Part shown: positions 1 to 6,606 of the stretch, piece after piece
Numbering within the stretch: the stretch's first letter is position 1
How the letters are laid out: the number at the start of each line of letters is the position of its first letter
Source of the DNA: a virus
Strand: one strand, 5' to 3'
IMG/VR virus record: IMGVR_UViG_3300020215_000880
Coordinates: 1 to 43,811 of that record
DNA length: 43,811 bases
Position numbers and translations under genes: made by a program
The notes under the pieces: model-generated
The model's database searches: none
Told to the model about the DNA's origin: nothing
The model's input: only the letters and a program-made list of their open reading frames with translations

Positions 1-297
1 CGCTCCTTTGTGGTCTGCCCCTTTGAGGTTCGCCCCTTCGAGGTTCGCCCCTTTGAGGTTCGCCCCTTCGAGGTCCGCCCCTTTGAGGTCCGCCCCTTCG
101 AGGTTCGCCACTTCGAGGTTCGCCCCTTCGAGGTCCGCCCCTTTGAGGTTCGCCCCTTCGAGGTTCGCCCCTTTGAGGTTCGCCCCATAGAGGTTCGCCG
201 CACTTTTAACAGCAGCTTCTAGGCAGAGCTTTAGAGAATCCGTTTCAAGACTAAAGAGAACCGAACCAGACCATCGCGATTTGATTTCGAACTTCAT
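1..297 (-). CDS. Pentapeptide-repeat protein (partial, runs off left edge)
   Basis: Reading the minus strand from an ATG at 297 gives 99 codons without a stop. The first ~34 residues ([12 protein letters not shown]...) are non-repetitive and the rest is about 13 tandem A(N/D)LxG units, the pentapeptide-repeat signature that folds as a right-handed quadrilateral beta-helix. Repeat units alternate K and E at the fourth position and the DNA is a 15-bp tandem repeat. Such proteins can mimic DNA (Qnr/MfpA type) or act as scaffolds, but the family does not fix a function here. No strong ribosome site is seen before the ATG. If the window ends join, the frame continues directly into the replication protein starting at 43811. 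Confidence 0.85.
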   Translation of the reverse strand, partial: MKFEIKSRWSGSVLFSLETDSLKLCLEAAVKSAANLYGANLKGANLEGANLKGADLEGANLEVANLEGADLKGADLEGANLKGANLEGANLKGADHKGA

Positions 298-382
298 CGG
301 GAGGCACCTTGATAGTGGCAAGGGCAGCGACGTGAGATGTCAAAGCTTAGGCACCCTTGTAGGAGGGAGGCAGTGAGAGTGA

Positions 383-426
383 CAAACAAAATAGCCCCTA
401 ACGCACGGTGAAGTACGCTAGGGGCT
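383..426 (-). terminator. Rho-independent terminator
   Basis: An 8-bp perfect inverted repeat, AGCCCCTA (393-400) and TAGGGGCT (419-426), is followed on the minus strand by ATTTTGTTTG. It lies between the att region and the pentapeptide gene and would separate the lysogeny transcript from the pentapeptide/early transcript. The rest of 298-538 shows no convincing gene. Confidence 0.7.
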
Positions 427-538
427 TTGATGGGATGAGGACGGGACGTGAGGGTTAGTTCCGCATTATTCTTCTGCGGGCACCCACCTAAAGGAGAGGC
501 GGTTAGGTTTGACTGTTGCACGTTCGCTCCTATTTCTA

Positions 539-646
539 GGAACGAACCTGATTAGGCTAGTTATGTGGAGCGGGTGAAGGGAATCGAACCCTCGTCTCGA
601 CCTTGGCAAGGCCGGGACACCCGGACCGCCTAAATCAGGTTCGTCC
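539..646 (-). other. Putative attP: truncated tRNA-Gly(GCC) 3' half inside an inverted repeat
   Basis: On the minus strand 566-629 contains an anticodon stem-loop with GCC anticodon (TTGCCAA loop), a variable region, a T-arm (GAGGG / TTCGATT / CCCTT), the 3' acceptor strand CACCCGC and a discriminator T followed by CCA. This is the 3' half of a tRNA-Gly. A normal D-arm and matching 5' acceptor are missing: the whole element is only 64 nt. Tyrosine integrases commonly use tRNA 3' halves as the att core, and the integrase gene is 250 bp away. Arms at 539-557 and 628-646 form an almost perfect inverted repeat bracketing the core. Confidence 0.7.
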
Positions 647-654
647 GATGACCA

Positions 655-712
655 ATAAAAAAGCCCCCGTGCCTTCTATGCATTTGGGAACGCTAGCGCA
701 CTGGCGGGGCTG
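655..712 (-). terminator. Rho-independent terminator after integrase
   Basis: AGCCCCCGTGCC (662-673) pairs with GCACTGGCGGGGCT (698-711), with small internal mismatches. On the minus strand the stem is followed by TTTTTT. It lies downstream of the integrase and just before the att core. Confidence 0.65.
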
Positions 713-868
713 CCCGGTTAAGGGCAAAAAAATACCGTCAGCAATGTGGTTGCTCACGGCGACATGATTAATTTCCAGCGTTCCCATAACTGTTTTCTAC
801 CTTACACCCTTTTTATTTTCAAGTCAAATCTTCTTTTCCGACGAAAAACAATGCTAGTTCTCGACGGA
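687..868. other. Inverted-repeat-rich region between integrase and att core
   Basis: Two pairs of inverted repeats are visible: GGGAACGCT (687-695) with AGCGTTCCC (778-786), and TTTTCCGACGA (about 833-843) with TCGACGGAAAA (about 858-868, one mismatch). The position next to the integrase and tRNA core suits integrase arm sites or, for the second pair, an alternative transcription terminator. A minus-strand TTGACT with a downstream AAAGGG at 808-827 partly resembles the repeated phage promoter found elsewhere. No convincing gene is seen here. Confidence 0.35.
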
Positions 869-874
869 AAACCA

Positions 875-1900
875 TCACACTAAAATTTCTGTCCCGTCCC
901 TTTCCAAGACCTCTTGCGCCTCAATTAAGTGCACGATTTTCCGGGGCGTGTAAACCGGCAGCATCCGGTCGTCGGAATGGCCCAGGCTTTCCACCACCGT
1001 CTGAGACGGCACATTGTTATCCAATAATAAGGTGGCGGAGGACGGTCTTAGATGCTTCAGCTTAACGTGGGGCAGATTGGCAACCGCCGCGACCGTGGTA
1101 AACCGTCTTTGGACCACGCGGGCCCAGGATTCGGCCGAGAGATTCCCATCCACAAAAAGAGGTGTTCCGCTGGGCACGACCTCCATTCGCCGTCTTAAGA
1201 TTCGGTTAAGGTTTCGAATCGCGATTACGTAGGGTTTTCCCGAAGGGTTCCGGCGAGTGACGGTCTTATGTTGGATGCCGGTCAATACCCCACGTGCGAG
1301 ATCCACGTTTTTGTCCGTAATACGCCACAAATCACAAGGCCTTAATCGCGTCAAATAAAGCGCCTCTATGATTTCCGCCACCAAGAGGTCATTCAGCGAA
1401 ATAGCGGCACCGATGAGACGGTACACGACTTTCTTTGGCCACACAGTCTTATTGGCGAATGGGAGCTCGTTGACCTTCGGGACCAAAGATCCCGGATTCC
1501 GGGGCGGCAGCGGCACCTTCCGAAAGTCGATCCCGTGAACCACCCCCACCTCGCGACATTGGTAAAGCCAGTTAAACATCCGTGTCACCATCCCATGTGG
1601 GGTATTAATGGAGTTGGGTTTAAGGCCGCCCTGAGAATATAGACCTGGCACTGCAAAATCGCGGCGCATTTTTTCGATATCGAACTTCGAAACTTCATCG
1701 CAGTAGCGATCCTTGAAAAACCTTTTGATTCGCTCTCTATGCTTGCCGCACGTTCGAGCTTTGGGCCTGTCTTTCCAGTCATGCTCCCACCAAAGATCCA
1801 CCGTATCAGGGACCAGCAACCGAACCGTAAATGGTCCGGAGGCGAAAAGCTCCAACTGGACAGCATGGCTGCTGTCCTGTTCTGGCCGATCCAATTGCAT
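875..1900 (-). CDS. int: Tyrosine integrase
   Basis: This 341-aa tyrosine recombinase would catalyse site-specific integration and excision, probably at a tRNA-Gly gene given the adjacent att core. Catalytic residues fall in the expected order: R187 (in LTRLRPCDL), K212, the K-x-x-R box at 282-285 (KHLR, Lys in place of the more common His), H308 (LGHSDD) and the nucleophile Y317 (VYT). An SAM-like core-binding domain precedes them at about 35-130. The start is uncertain because no clear Shine-Dalgarno sequence precedes the ATG at 1900. It lies at the end of the leftward recombination operon, 188 bp after the SSB-like gene. That gap holds only a small CCCTTC/GAAGGG hairpin. Confidence 0.92.
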   Translation of the reverse strand: MQLDRPEQDSSHAVQLELFASGPFTVRLLVPDTVDLWWEHDWKDRPKARTCGKHRERIKRFFKDRYCDEVSKFDIEKMRRDFAVPGLYSQGGLKPNSINTPHGMVTRMFNWLYQCREVGVVHGIDFRKVPLPPRNPGSLVPKVNELPFANKTVWPKKVVYRLIGAAISLNDLLVAEIIEALYLTRLRPCDLWRITDKNVDLARGVLTGIQHKTVTRRNPSGKPYVIAIRNLNRILRRRMEVVPSGTPLFVDGNLSAESWARVVQRRFTTVAAVANLPHVKLKHLRPSSATLLLDNNVPSQTVVESLGHSDDRMLPVYTPRKIVHLIEAQEVLERDGTEILV

Positions 1901-2088
1901 AGTGATTGTTTGCAGTGTTTAAGCGATAAGCGATGGTTCTTCAAGTGGTTTTTCATAGTTAGGCGAAAAATTTACGGTGTCCTTACGATTCTCTTGCACA
2001 ACGCGCGTTTGGCCAAGCGCAAAGGCACATCCCTTCAAAAGGAAGGGTCTAAGGTTTTGATTAAACCGGCCCGGGCCGCTAGAAAACG

Positions 2089-2541
2089 CTAGAACGGAAC
2101 CTCTTCGTCCGAAACTGGTCTCGTTTCGGAATTAATCTGATCCACGATGAGATAAGCAATCTCATTTTTCGGTCGTCCATTCAGATCCTTCGTGACTTTT
2201 AACTTTGCTCGAAACCGCTTGCCGATCCAATTGTCGGGTTCGACATCGAACACTCCTTCGTAAGGTTCCCCAATCGCTTTGAGGAATTGCAGGGCCATCC
2301 CCGCTCCCTTCTTTTCCTTCGGAAGAAAGGTAACGTTGTGAAACACGGTGGTCCCTAACCATTCGCCGGTATCGTCGATCTCGCATTTAACGGATACGTA
2401 CGGATCGCCGTTTTTTGTAATCCGCGGGTTTCCTTCCTTATCGAAGTCGGAGGCTTTTTTTATTTGAAGCGTATAAACGCCTTCGGGCGCTACCGCGGCT
2501 TCATCCATTTTGATCCCCTTTGCATTAAATGAAAAGCTCAT
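2089..2541 (-). CDS. SSB-like protein (DUF669 type)
   Basis: This 150-aa protein has a beta-rich body and an acidic C-terminal tail ending SDEEVPF, very like the DDxIPF tip through which bacterial single-stranded DNA-binding proteins recruit partners. Proteins of this type (DUF669) are found next to phage recombination ATPases. It follows the Sak4-like ATPase gene by 9 bp, which supports a role in coating ssDNA for strand annealing. The start at 2541 has a TCTC-rich minus-strand complement equal to AAGGAGAG, a good ribosome site. Role is inferred from tail and context. Confidence 0.75.
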   Translation of the reverse strand: MSFSFNAKGIKMDEAAVAPEGVYTLQIKKASDFDKEGNPRITKNGDPYVSVKCEIDDTGEWLGTTVFHNVTFLPKEKKGAGMALQFLKAIGEPYEGVFDVEPDNWIGKRFRAKLKVTKDLNGRPKNEIAYLIVDQINSETRPVSDEEVPF

Positions 2542-2550
2542 GATCTCTCC

Positions 2551-3432
2551 TTATTTTCCAGCCGCAGCCGGCGTTAGTTTCTTCTCGATGAACGAAATGC
2601 ACTTACCGATGGTCTCCGATGTCATCTCGCTCCAATCATCCACGTCGGCCTTGGATAGCCATGAGTCAACGTCAGATTGATTGATCTTCACCACTTCGAG
2701 GAGATGCTTAACTCGGGCCACCTGTTCCGGGCTCGCCATGACGATTGGCGTTGACTCGCTTTCGATCTTTTCCCGACCATAGATTTCTGCAAACTTTTTA
2801 AAGTCGAGCGGGAAACGATCATCTTGAGGAAGCGAGGCAATCCGACTTTTCTTGACGAGAAATGTCCGGTTACGGCCCTCCTTCTCAAGCTCAATCCAAA
2901 GATCGAGAATGTATTCCAGCTTGTCGTAACCGTCAAAGGTCGTTCCGGCATAGGATAACTCGGCTCCGCGGCGACGCTCCCACTTATCTTTGGTGTGGCA
3001 TATCAGCAAGACGTTCATCTTAATGGTGTCGATCCATCGCATGAGTTGTCGGGTCGGGCGGTTCGCTTCTTTCTTGTCCTTGCCGAAATCGCTTCCCACC
3101 TTCTCTTCAGCCAAGGCCGCAGCTCTCAAATAGAGGGCGCTGAAGCTGTCCAGAATGAGCGTCTTGAAGTCGTGCTTCGTAGTCGCCAAGGTGGTCAGCT
3201 CGTTGATGACAGCGCCGAAATCTTGGCTTCCCTGTTCTTTTCCGAAGTAGACCCCTCCCGATGCGGCGAGTTTCTTTCGGTACTCTGGTCGAATTGCACC
3301 GCCTTCCGAGTCGATGTAATACGGAGTGGGCCAATCTAAGGCAAAAAACGTCTTGCCTACACCTGACTTTCCGCTTAACAGCATTTTAGCGTGTCCCTCT
3401 GCTATGACTTCCGGCTTGACTGCTTTTAACAT
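2551..3432 (-). CDS. RecA-like phage ATPase (Sak4/AAA_24 family)
   Basis: A P-loop ATPase of 293 aa with Walker A GKSGVGKT at residues 21-28 and a Walker B-like LILD at 92-95. The family (phage nucleotide-binding, Sak4-like) consists of single-domain RecA-like recombinases that work with a cognate SSB, which is encoded immediately downstream. The start at 3432 is preferred over the upstream 3489 because GGAGG lies six bases before it. The reading frame overlaps the end of the HNH gene by 7 bp. It probably promotes annealing during replication or genome circularisation. Confidence 0.85.
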   Translation of the reverse strand: MLKAVKPEVIAEGHAKMLLSGKSGVGKTFFALDWPTPYYIDSEGGAIRPEYRKKLAASGGVYFGKEQGSQDFGAVINELTTLATTKHDFKTLILDSFSALYLRAAALAEEKVGSDFGKDKKEANRPTRQLMRWIDTIKMNVLLICHTKDKWERRRGAELSYAGTTFDGYDKLEYILDLWIELEKEGRNRTFLVKKSRIASLPQDDRFPLDFKKFAEIYGREKIESESTPIVMASPEQVARVKHLLEVVKINQSDVDSWLSKADVDDWSEMTSETIGKCISFIEKKLTPAAAGK

Positions 3433-3890
3433 ACTGCCTCCTGCGTGTTTTCGAGTACGCCTCTCGCTTTCTTTAAATTTGCCCACCAACGCTTCCGACC
3501 CTCCGAAATCTTGCGACGTGCTTCTGGCGATCTGTTGTGTCGGTGCATATGTTCGGAGTGCGTAAAAATCTCTAAATTTTCAATTCGGTTATCTGTCTTT
3601 ATCTCGTTCTTGTGATGAATCTCTTCTTCTACTGAAATAAAACGACCCACATGTTTTTCCATCACTAGGATATGCTCAAAAACGTAATGTCCCTTTTTAG
3701 TTGCTCTCGGGTGTCCAACACAGCGAACTTGCTTGTATCCGCCTGCCGTGATTCTCCAACCGCCCTTCCACGCCGGATTTCTTTCGCCCGAATTGATTCC
3801 TTTCCTTGGCGTTCCTGTATGCCTCTTCGGCTTTCCATCTAACCGTCTCAAATCTTTAGTCTCCGCAGGTTTATAGAGTCTGCGCTCCAC
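3426..3890 (-). CDS. HNH endonuclease
   Basis: A 154-aa HNH nuclease with a GTG start at 3890. The core is at about residues 68-115: an H-x-x-x-x-EH segment, the paired His of EEIHHKNEIKTDN and the downstream N-R-I-x-N-L-E-I-F motif followed by H-x-H, the usual HNH_3 homing-endonuclease layout. The basic C-terminus (SEGRKRWW...) is a typical NUMOD-like DNA-binding tail. It sits as a free-standing gene between the zinc microprotein and the recombination ATPase, which suggests a selfish insertion or a packaging/recombination accessory role. Confidence 0.85.
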   Translation of the reverse strand: MERRLYKPAETKDLRRLDGKPKRHTGTPRKGINSGERNPAWKGGWRITAGGYKQVRCVGHPRATKKGHYVFEHILVMEKHVGRFISVEEEIHHKNEIKTDNRIENLEIFTHSEHMHRHNRSPEARRKISEGRKRWWANLKKARGVLENTQEAVC

Positions 3891-3953
3891 TTGTATTAAA
3901 ATTGCCCCAGCCCTCTGGCCGCCAGTAAGACTCCCCTCTCAGGATTCTCCCCT

Positions 3954-4094
3954 TCAAGCCGCGGCCTGTATTTTCTCTCGAAGCTGGGTAAATTGAATGT
4001 CGGGGATCACCCGCAAGCACGTCACGTGCTTCGGCATGTCCTCGGCCGGAAATGTAATTTCGCACTCCTCGCAGTAAAAATCAGTTTTGGTCAT
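3954..4094 (-). CDS. Zinc-finger microprotein (46 aa)
   Basis: A 46-aa frame starting at an ATG that overlaps the stop of the upstream gene as ATGA. It contains CEEC at residues 8-11 and H23/C26 (HVTC), a C2HC zinc-finger arrangement, and ends REKIQAAA. The tight coupling and the cysteine pattern support a real gene. It may be a DNA-binding or regulatory peptide of the recombination operon. Confidence 0.7.
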   Translation of the reverse strand: MTKTDFYCEECEITFPAEDMPKHVTCLRVIPDIQFTQLREKIQAAA

Positions 4095-4285
4095 GGGTTC
4101 TTTTTTGGCTTCCTTTTCTCGCGAATACTAACAGCGCAGTTTGTCGCAGCCACAAATGCGTCGAAGGCGTCAATAAGATACCGGACTGCCTTTTGCTCTT
4201 GCCCCTCAATGACCCTAATCTTCGCCTCCTTAAGGAGTTGCCGGGTCAATGTCATTCCAGTAATGTACTCGCTCAGACGGTTCAT
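4091..4285 (-). CDS. Hypothetical helical protein (64 aa)
   Basis: Starts at MNRLSEYITG, with GGAGGAG seven bases upstream and an ATGA overlap with the preceding gene; an upstream start at 4312 is less likely. The sequence is predicted mostly helical with a basic tail (REKRKPKKNP). No family is recognised. It is the second gene of the leftward recombination operon. Confidence 0.65.
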   Translation of the reverse strand: MNRLSEYITGMTLTRQLLKEAKIRVIEGQEQKAVRYLIDAFDAFVAATNCAVSIREKRKPKKNP

Positions 4286-4485
4286 GACTTTTTCTCCTCC
4301 GCAACGACCCATTTCCCTGCCGATTTCCGCGCGATCACCCGCGCCGCCCCCAAAATCACCTCATCGTCCGCGCCCTGCTCCCCAGCTAAACGGAGCATCT
4401 GGTACGCCATCATGTTCTCGAAATCGTTAATGTTCGCCCGGCGCTCGATGGCTCCGTCTAACAGCTCTCGAATTTCCTGGGTCAT
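4282..4485 (-). CDS. Hypothetical protein, first gene of the leftward operon
   Basis: A 67-aa acidic helical protein (MTQEIRELLDG...) with a strong ribosome site (GGGAGG) before its ATG. It is the first gene after the consensus promoter at 4530-4557, so it is expected to be expressed early or on derepression, in a position where other temperate phages often carry Cro- or excisionase-like proteins. No HTH is obvious and no function is assigned. Confidence 0.6.
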   Translation of the reverse strand: MTQEIRELLDGAIERRANINDFENMMAYQMLRLAGEQGADDEVILGAARVIARKSAGKWVVAEEKKS

Positions 4486-4519
4486 GATGGCCTCCCTTGA
4501 AATAGGTATCCTTAAGTGC

Positions 4520-4545
4520 TACTCTACGAGTATACTAATTGTATA
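4520..4545. promoter_or_regulatory. Two operator-like palindromes
   Basis: TACTC-TAC-GAGTA (4520-4532) and TATAC-TAATT-GTATA (4531-4545) are perfect 5-bp inverted repeats lying end to end. They cover the -10 region of the leftward promoter and lie just upstream of the divergent HTH regulator gene, as expected of operators for that regulator. Confidence 0.5.
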
Positions 4546-4557
4546 GTTACGTGTCAA
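4530..4557 (-). promoter_or_regulatory. Consensus sigma70 promoter, leftward recombination/lysogeny operon
   Basis: On the minus strand TTGACA (RC of 4552-4557) is separated by 16-17 bp from TATACT (RC of 4530-4535). This near-consensus promoter reads into the 4485 gene and on toward integrase. It overlaps the palindromes at 4520-4545, so repression is likely. Confidence 0.75.
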
Positions 4558-4580
4558 GTGGCGGTTTGAGGGGAAGAAAT

Positions 4581-4886
4581 ATGCAAAGTAAAACTATGGT
4601 ATATTCACGCGGCGTTTTTGATACAAAGAAAGGGGATCAAAATTTGCTCTCAATGGCTCAAACTGCCAAGGCTTGGGGGATTACTCGTGTCACGCTTTAT
4701 CAATGGATATATCTCGGGGTTATTGTCCCCCAAGGACACCAAAAGATAGGCAACCGGAACTTTTATTGGTTCTCGCCTGAATATGTAGATAGAGTCAAAA
4801 GCATCATCCCAAAAGAGAGAGGCTCGGGGACGCCGATTTTGACCGATGATGTGATTGTGAAACTAAAAAAGCTGAAACCTAACTAA
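4581..4886 (+). CDS. Helix-turn-helix regulator (MerR/excisionase-like)
   Basis: A 101-aa plus-strand protein, start chosen at 4581 because GAGGGGA lies just upstream; an in-frame TTG at 4539 is less likely. Residues 23-50 (LSMAQTAKAWGITRVTLYQWIYLGVI) read as a MerR/AlpA-type winged helix-turn-helix, followed by an aromatic wing (NFYWF). It is divergent from the leftward operon with operator-like palindromes between them. That makes it the best candidate for the lysogeny repressor or a directionality factor. Its stop overlaps the end of the convergent 4883-5140 gene by 4 bp. Confidence 0.65.
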   Translation: MQSKTMVYSRGVFDTKKGDQNLLSMAQTAKAWGITRVTLYQWIYLGVIVPQGHQKIGNRNFYWFSPEYVDRVKSIIPKERGSGTPILTDDVIVKLKKLKPN

Positions 4887-5140
4887 GCCGCTTTCTTCAC
4901 AAACCGATGCGACGCCCAGTTCCAAAGGGCTCCAAAAGCTCCTACAAAGGCCACAATCAGGCCAGCCTCTATCTGTGCTTGACTCACGTCCATGGCTTCA
5001 AAAATAGGCGCAGAATAGGCTGCGAGCTTTGGCCCGAACAAAAGTCCAACGATTGCACCCGCCGCATGCTTAGCGAACTTCTGAATCACCTTCCGTACAA
5101 TCACGCCTTCGAACAACGACTGCTTTAGTTTCTCGAACAT
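4883..5140 (-). CDS. Small membrane protein, holin candidate
   Basis: An 85-aa protein with an amphipathic, basic N-terminus and two hydrophobic segments at about residues 26-47 and 58-77, ending in a basic tail (HRFVKKAA). The size, topology and location at the far end of the cluster that contains the lysin suggest a holin, but no family is firmly recognised. The ribosome site AAAGGAGGT precedes the ATG, and a GTGGG/CCCAC hairpin lies immediately upstream of it (about 5160-5175). Confidence 0.6.
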   Translation of the reverse strand: MFEKLKQSLFEGVIVRKVIQKFAKHAAGAIVGLLFGPKLAAYSAPIFEAMDVSQAQIEAGLIVAFVGAFGALWNWASHRFVKKAA

Positions 5141-5199
5141 GTTTGACCTCCTTTGAAAATGTGGGCAGTACCCACGAAAACTTTATCCACCACACCCGT

Positions 5200-5484
5200 T
5201 TACGGCTTTTTGATGCCCAGCTCTTTAAAGCGCTTCTGAGCAAATTCGAAATACTGACTCTCATTCCAGGCCTCTCGCTCCACCACGAAATAGATCTTTT
5301 GCCAATCGCCATGAATAATAACCATGGCCGGATGTAGGCCGCTGCTGGCAGGCGGGATTAACTCTAGGTCAATGCCAGCTATTCCCAGGGTGTTCGTTCG
5401 AATAATGAGCCATGCGTCCTTCGGCAGATTGGCCATAAGCCCGAAGTCATTCCGCCTCCGGCCAAGGGCTATCCATTTGGGCAT
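5200..5484 (-). CDS. Hypothetical protein (94 aa)
   Basis: A soluble 94-aa protein (MPKWIALGRRR...) overlapping the 3' end of the cyclase-like gene by 16 bp, so probably co-translated with it. A beta-rich middle (AWLIIRTNTLGIAGIDLELI) is followed by a helical end (FAQKRFKELGIKKP). No family recognised. Its coupling makes it a candidate partner of the cyclase homologue. Confidence 0.6.
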   Translation of the reverse strand: MPKWIALGRRRNDFGLMANLPKDAWLIIRTNTLGIAGIDLELIPPASSGLHPAMVIIHGDWQKIYFVVEREAWNESQYFEFAQKRFKELGIKKP

Positions 5485-6107
5485 GGCGCGTCCCCATTGG
5501 CGTACTTGAAGGCATAAAGCTCTTTCATGTCCTCATCATCCAGGCCGCGCGGCGTCGGGCCTTTAATAAGGAGCCGCTCGAACTGCAAACTCTTCACATC
5601 GGGCTTCAAGAGCTGCCGGACCGCCTCCGTGCAAATGCAGCCCACCCCACGCTCAACTTCTAAAATCCGATCCCCCAAAGACGGGCTGAATCCTACATAC
5701 TCGACTTTCCAGCGCCGGTCGGCTTTGCGGATGGGCGGAACCCATATTTTTGAGACCATCCCGCAGGCCACCCGAACCCGAAATCCTTCGGGCCGCGGGT
5801 GCCGCATTTTCACAATCAGGGCTTCCAATCGCTGCTGAAGCTCGTACGAGGTTTTGAGGACGCAAAGCGCCCCGCCGCAATTGTGCCCCCGAACCATTTC
5901 CTTGAAAGCGACAAAACCGTCGCACAAATACTTGACGTGGTATCCGGTCGCGTACTCATAACGGCGAAATTCGTTGTACATCTGCCGGATATAGGCGCTT
6001 TTGTCCTCATGACTGGTCGCACCACGTTTGGCCCACGTCGTAAAACCGGTCGTGTCCCCGTAGATCACGAAAACGCGGACTCTTTCCTCTCTGCATTGTC
6101 GGTTCAT
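5469..6107 (-). CDS. Class III nucleotide cyclase homology-domain protein
   Basis: This 212-aa protein has the layout of a class III adenylate/guanylate cyclase catalytic domain. The first metal Asp is D18 in VFVIYGDTTGFT; K59-D63 in KYLCDGFVAF aligns with the K-x-x-GD second-metal motif (Cys where Gly is usual); VRVACGMV (111-118) matches the RIGIHTG strand; VGFSPSLGDRI (138-148) matches G-x-x-V-N-x-A-x-R, with R147 kept but Asn replaced by Ser; the end LLIKG...ELYAF matches the family C-terminus. Both metal ligands are present, so activity is possible, but the missing Asn could mean altered or lost catalysis. It lies among lysis and membrane genes with no fused sensor domain. The nucleotide used cannot be told from sequence. 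Confidence 0.72.
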   Translation of the reverse strand: MNRQCREERVRVFVIYGDTTGFTTWAKRGATSHEDKSAYIRQMYNEFRRYEYATGYHVKYLCDGFVAFKEMVRGHNCGGALCVLKTSYELQQRLEALIVKMRHPRPEGFRVRVACGMVSKIWVPPIRKADRRWKVEYVGFSPSLGDRILEVERGVGCICTEAVRQLLKPDVKSLQFERLLIKGPTPRGLDDEDMKELYAFKYANGDAPCPNG

Positions 6108-6111
6108 TCAT

Positions 6112-6606
6112 TTATCTTCGGACGTCACGTTTGACGCTGTATTCCGTTGGCAGTGCCTGTATTTTCTCTCGAACTTGGCTAATCCACACCCACGTTGTGG
6201 CAAAGAGGCCGATCACCGGAACCATCGCCGCGGCGAAGACCTTAAAGAAGAAGCTGCGGATATTGCGCTGAAACTCTTTCCAGTCTGTGATCGGCGCTGC
6301 GTAGTGTTCATCCATGACGGCAACACGTGTTCCCAGTTCTCCAAACTTTTTAATCATTTCGGTTTCCAAGCGAAGGATGGCTTTCTCAAGCTCGTCGTTC
6401 TGCGCCTTGACCTTTTGCATAGTCGGCGAAATGCCACCGTCGATTCGGCCTTTCATGTATTCAACGGATTGCTCGACCTTCGTAAAAGCAATCTGGGTTT
6501 GGTGAAACAAATCGGTCAGTGCCGAAATCCGCTTGTCATATAGGTCCGTCGTCGAACGGACCATCCCGGCAATATCAAACGGATGGAGGCGTTCTTCGTC
6601 GCTCAT
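6112..6606 (-). CDS. Coiled-coil protein with C-terminal membrane helix
   Basis: The start is placed at MSDEERLHPF because GGAGG precedes it and the ATG overlaps the lysin stop as ATGA. The 164-aa product has a long helical/coiled-coil region (about 20-95) and one hydrophobic helix at about 120-144 (FFFKVFAAAMVPVIGLFATTW), then a short basic tail. Coupling to the lysin suggests a lysis accessory role (holin or spanin-like), but no spanin lipobox or signal is present. It could alternatively be a membrane-anchored partner of the downstream cyclase homologue. Confidence 0.65.
   Translation of the reverse strand: MSDEERLHPFDIAGMVRSTTDLYDKRISALTDLFHQTQIAFTKVEQSVEYMKGRIDGGISPTMQKVKAQNDELEKAILRLETEMIKKFGELGTRVAVMDEHYAAPITDWKEFQRNIRSFFFKVFAAAMVPVIGLFATTWVWISQVREKIQALPTEYSVKRDVRR

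Noticed and set aside
8-222. Plus-strand frames of a repeated peptide at the left edge
   Set aside because: They are the complement of the minus-strand pentapeptide gene; the 15-bp tandem repeat keeps all frames open.
294-521. 75-aa minus-strand ORF
   Set aside because: It spans the terminator hairpin and has no ribosome site or familiar sequence.
566-629. Functional tRNA-Gly gene
   Set aside because: Only the 3' half folds properly; no D-arm and no matching 5' acceptor, so it is treated as an att core.
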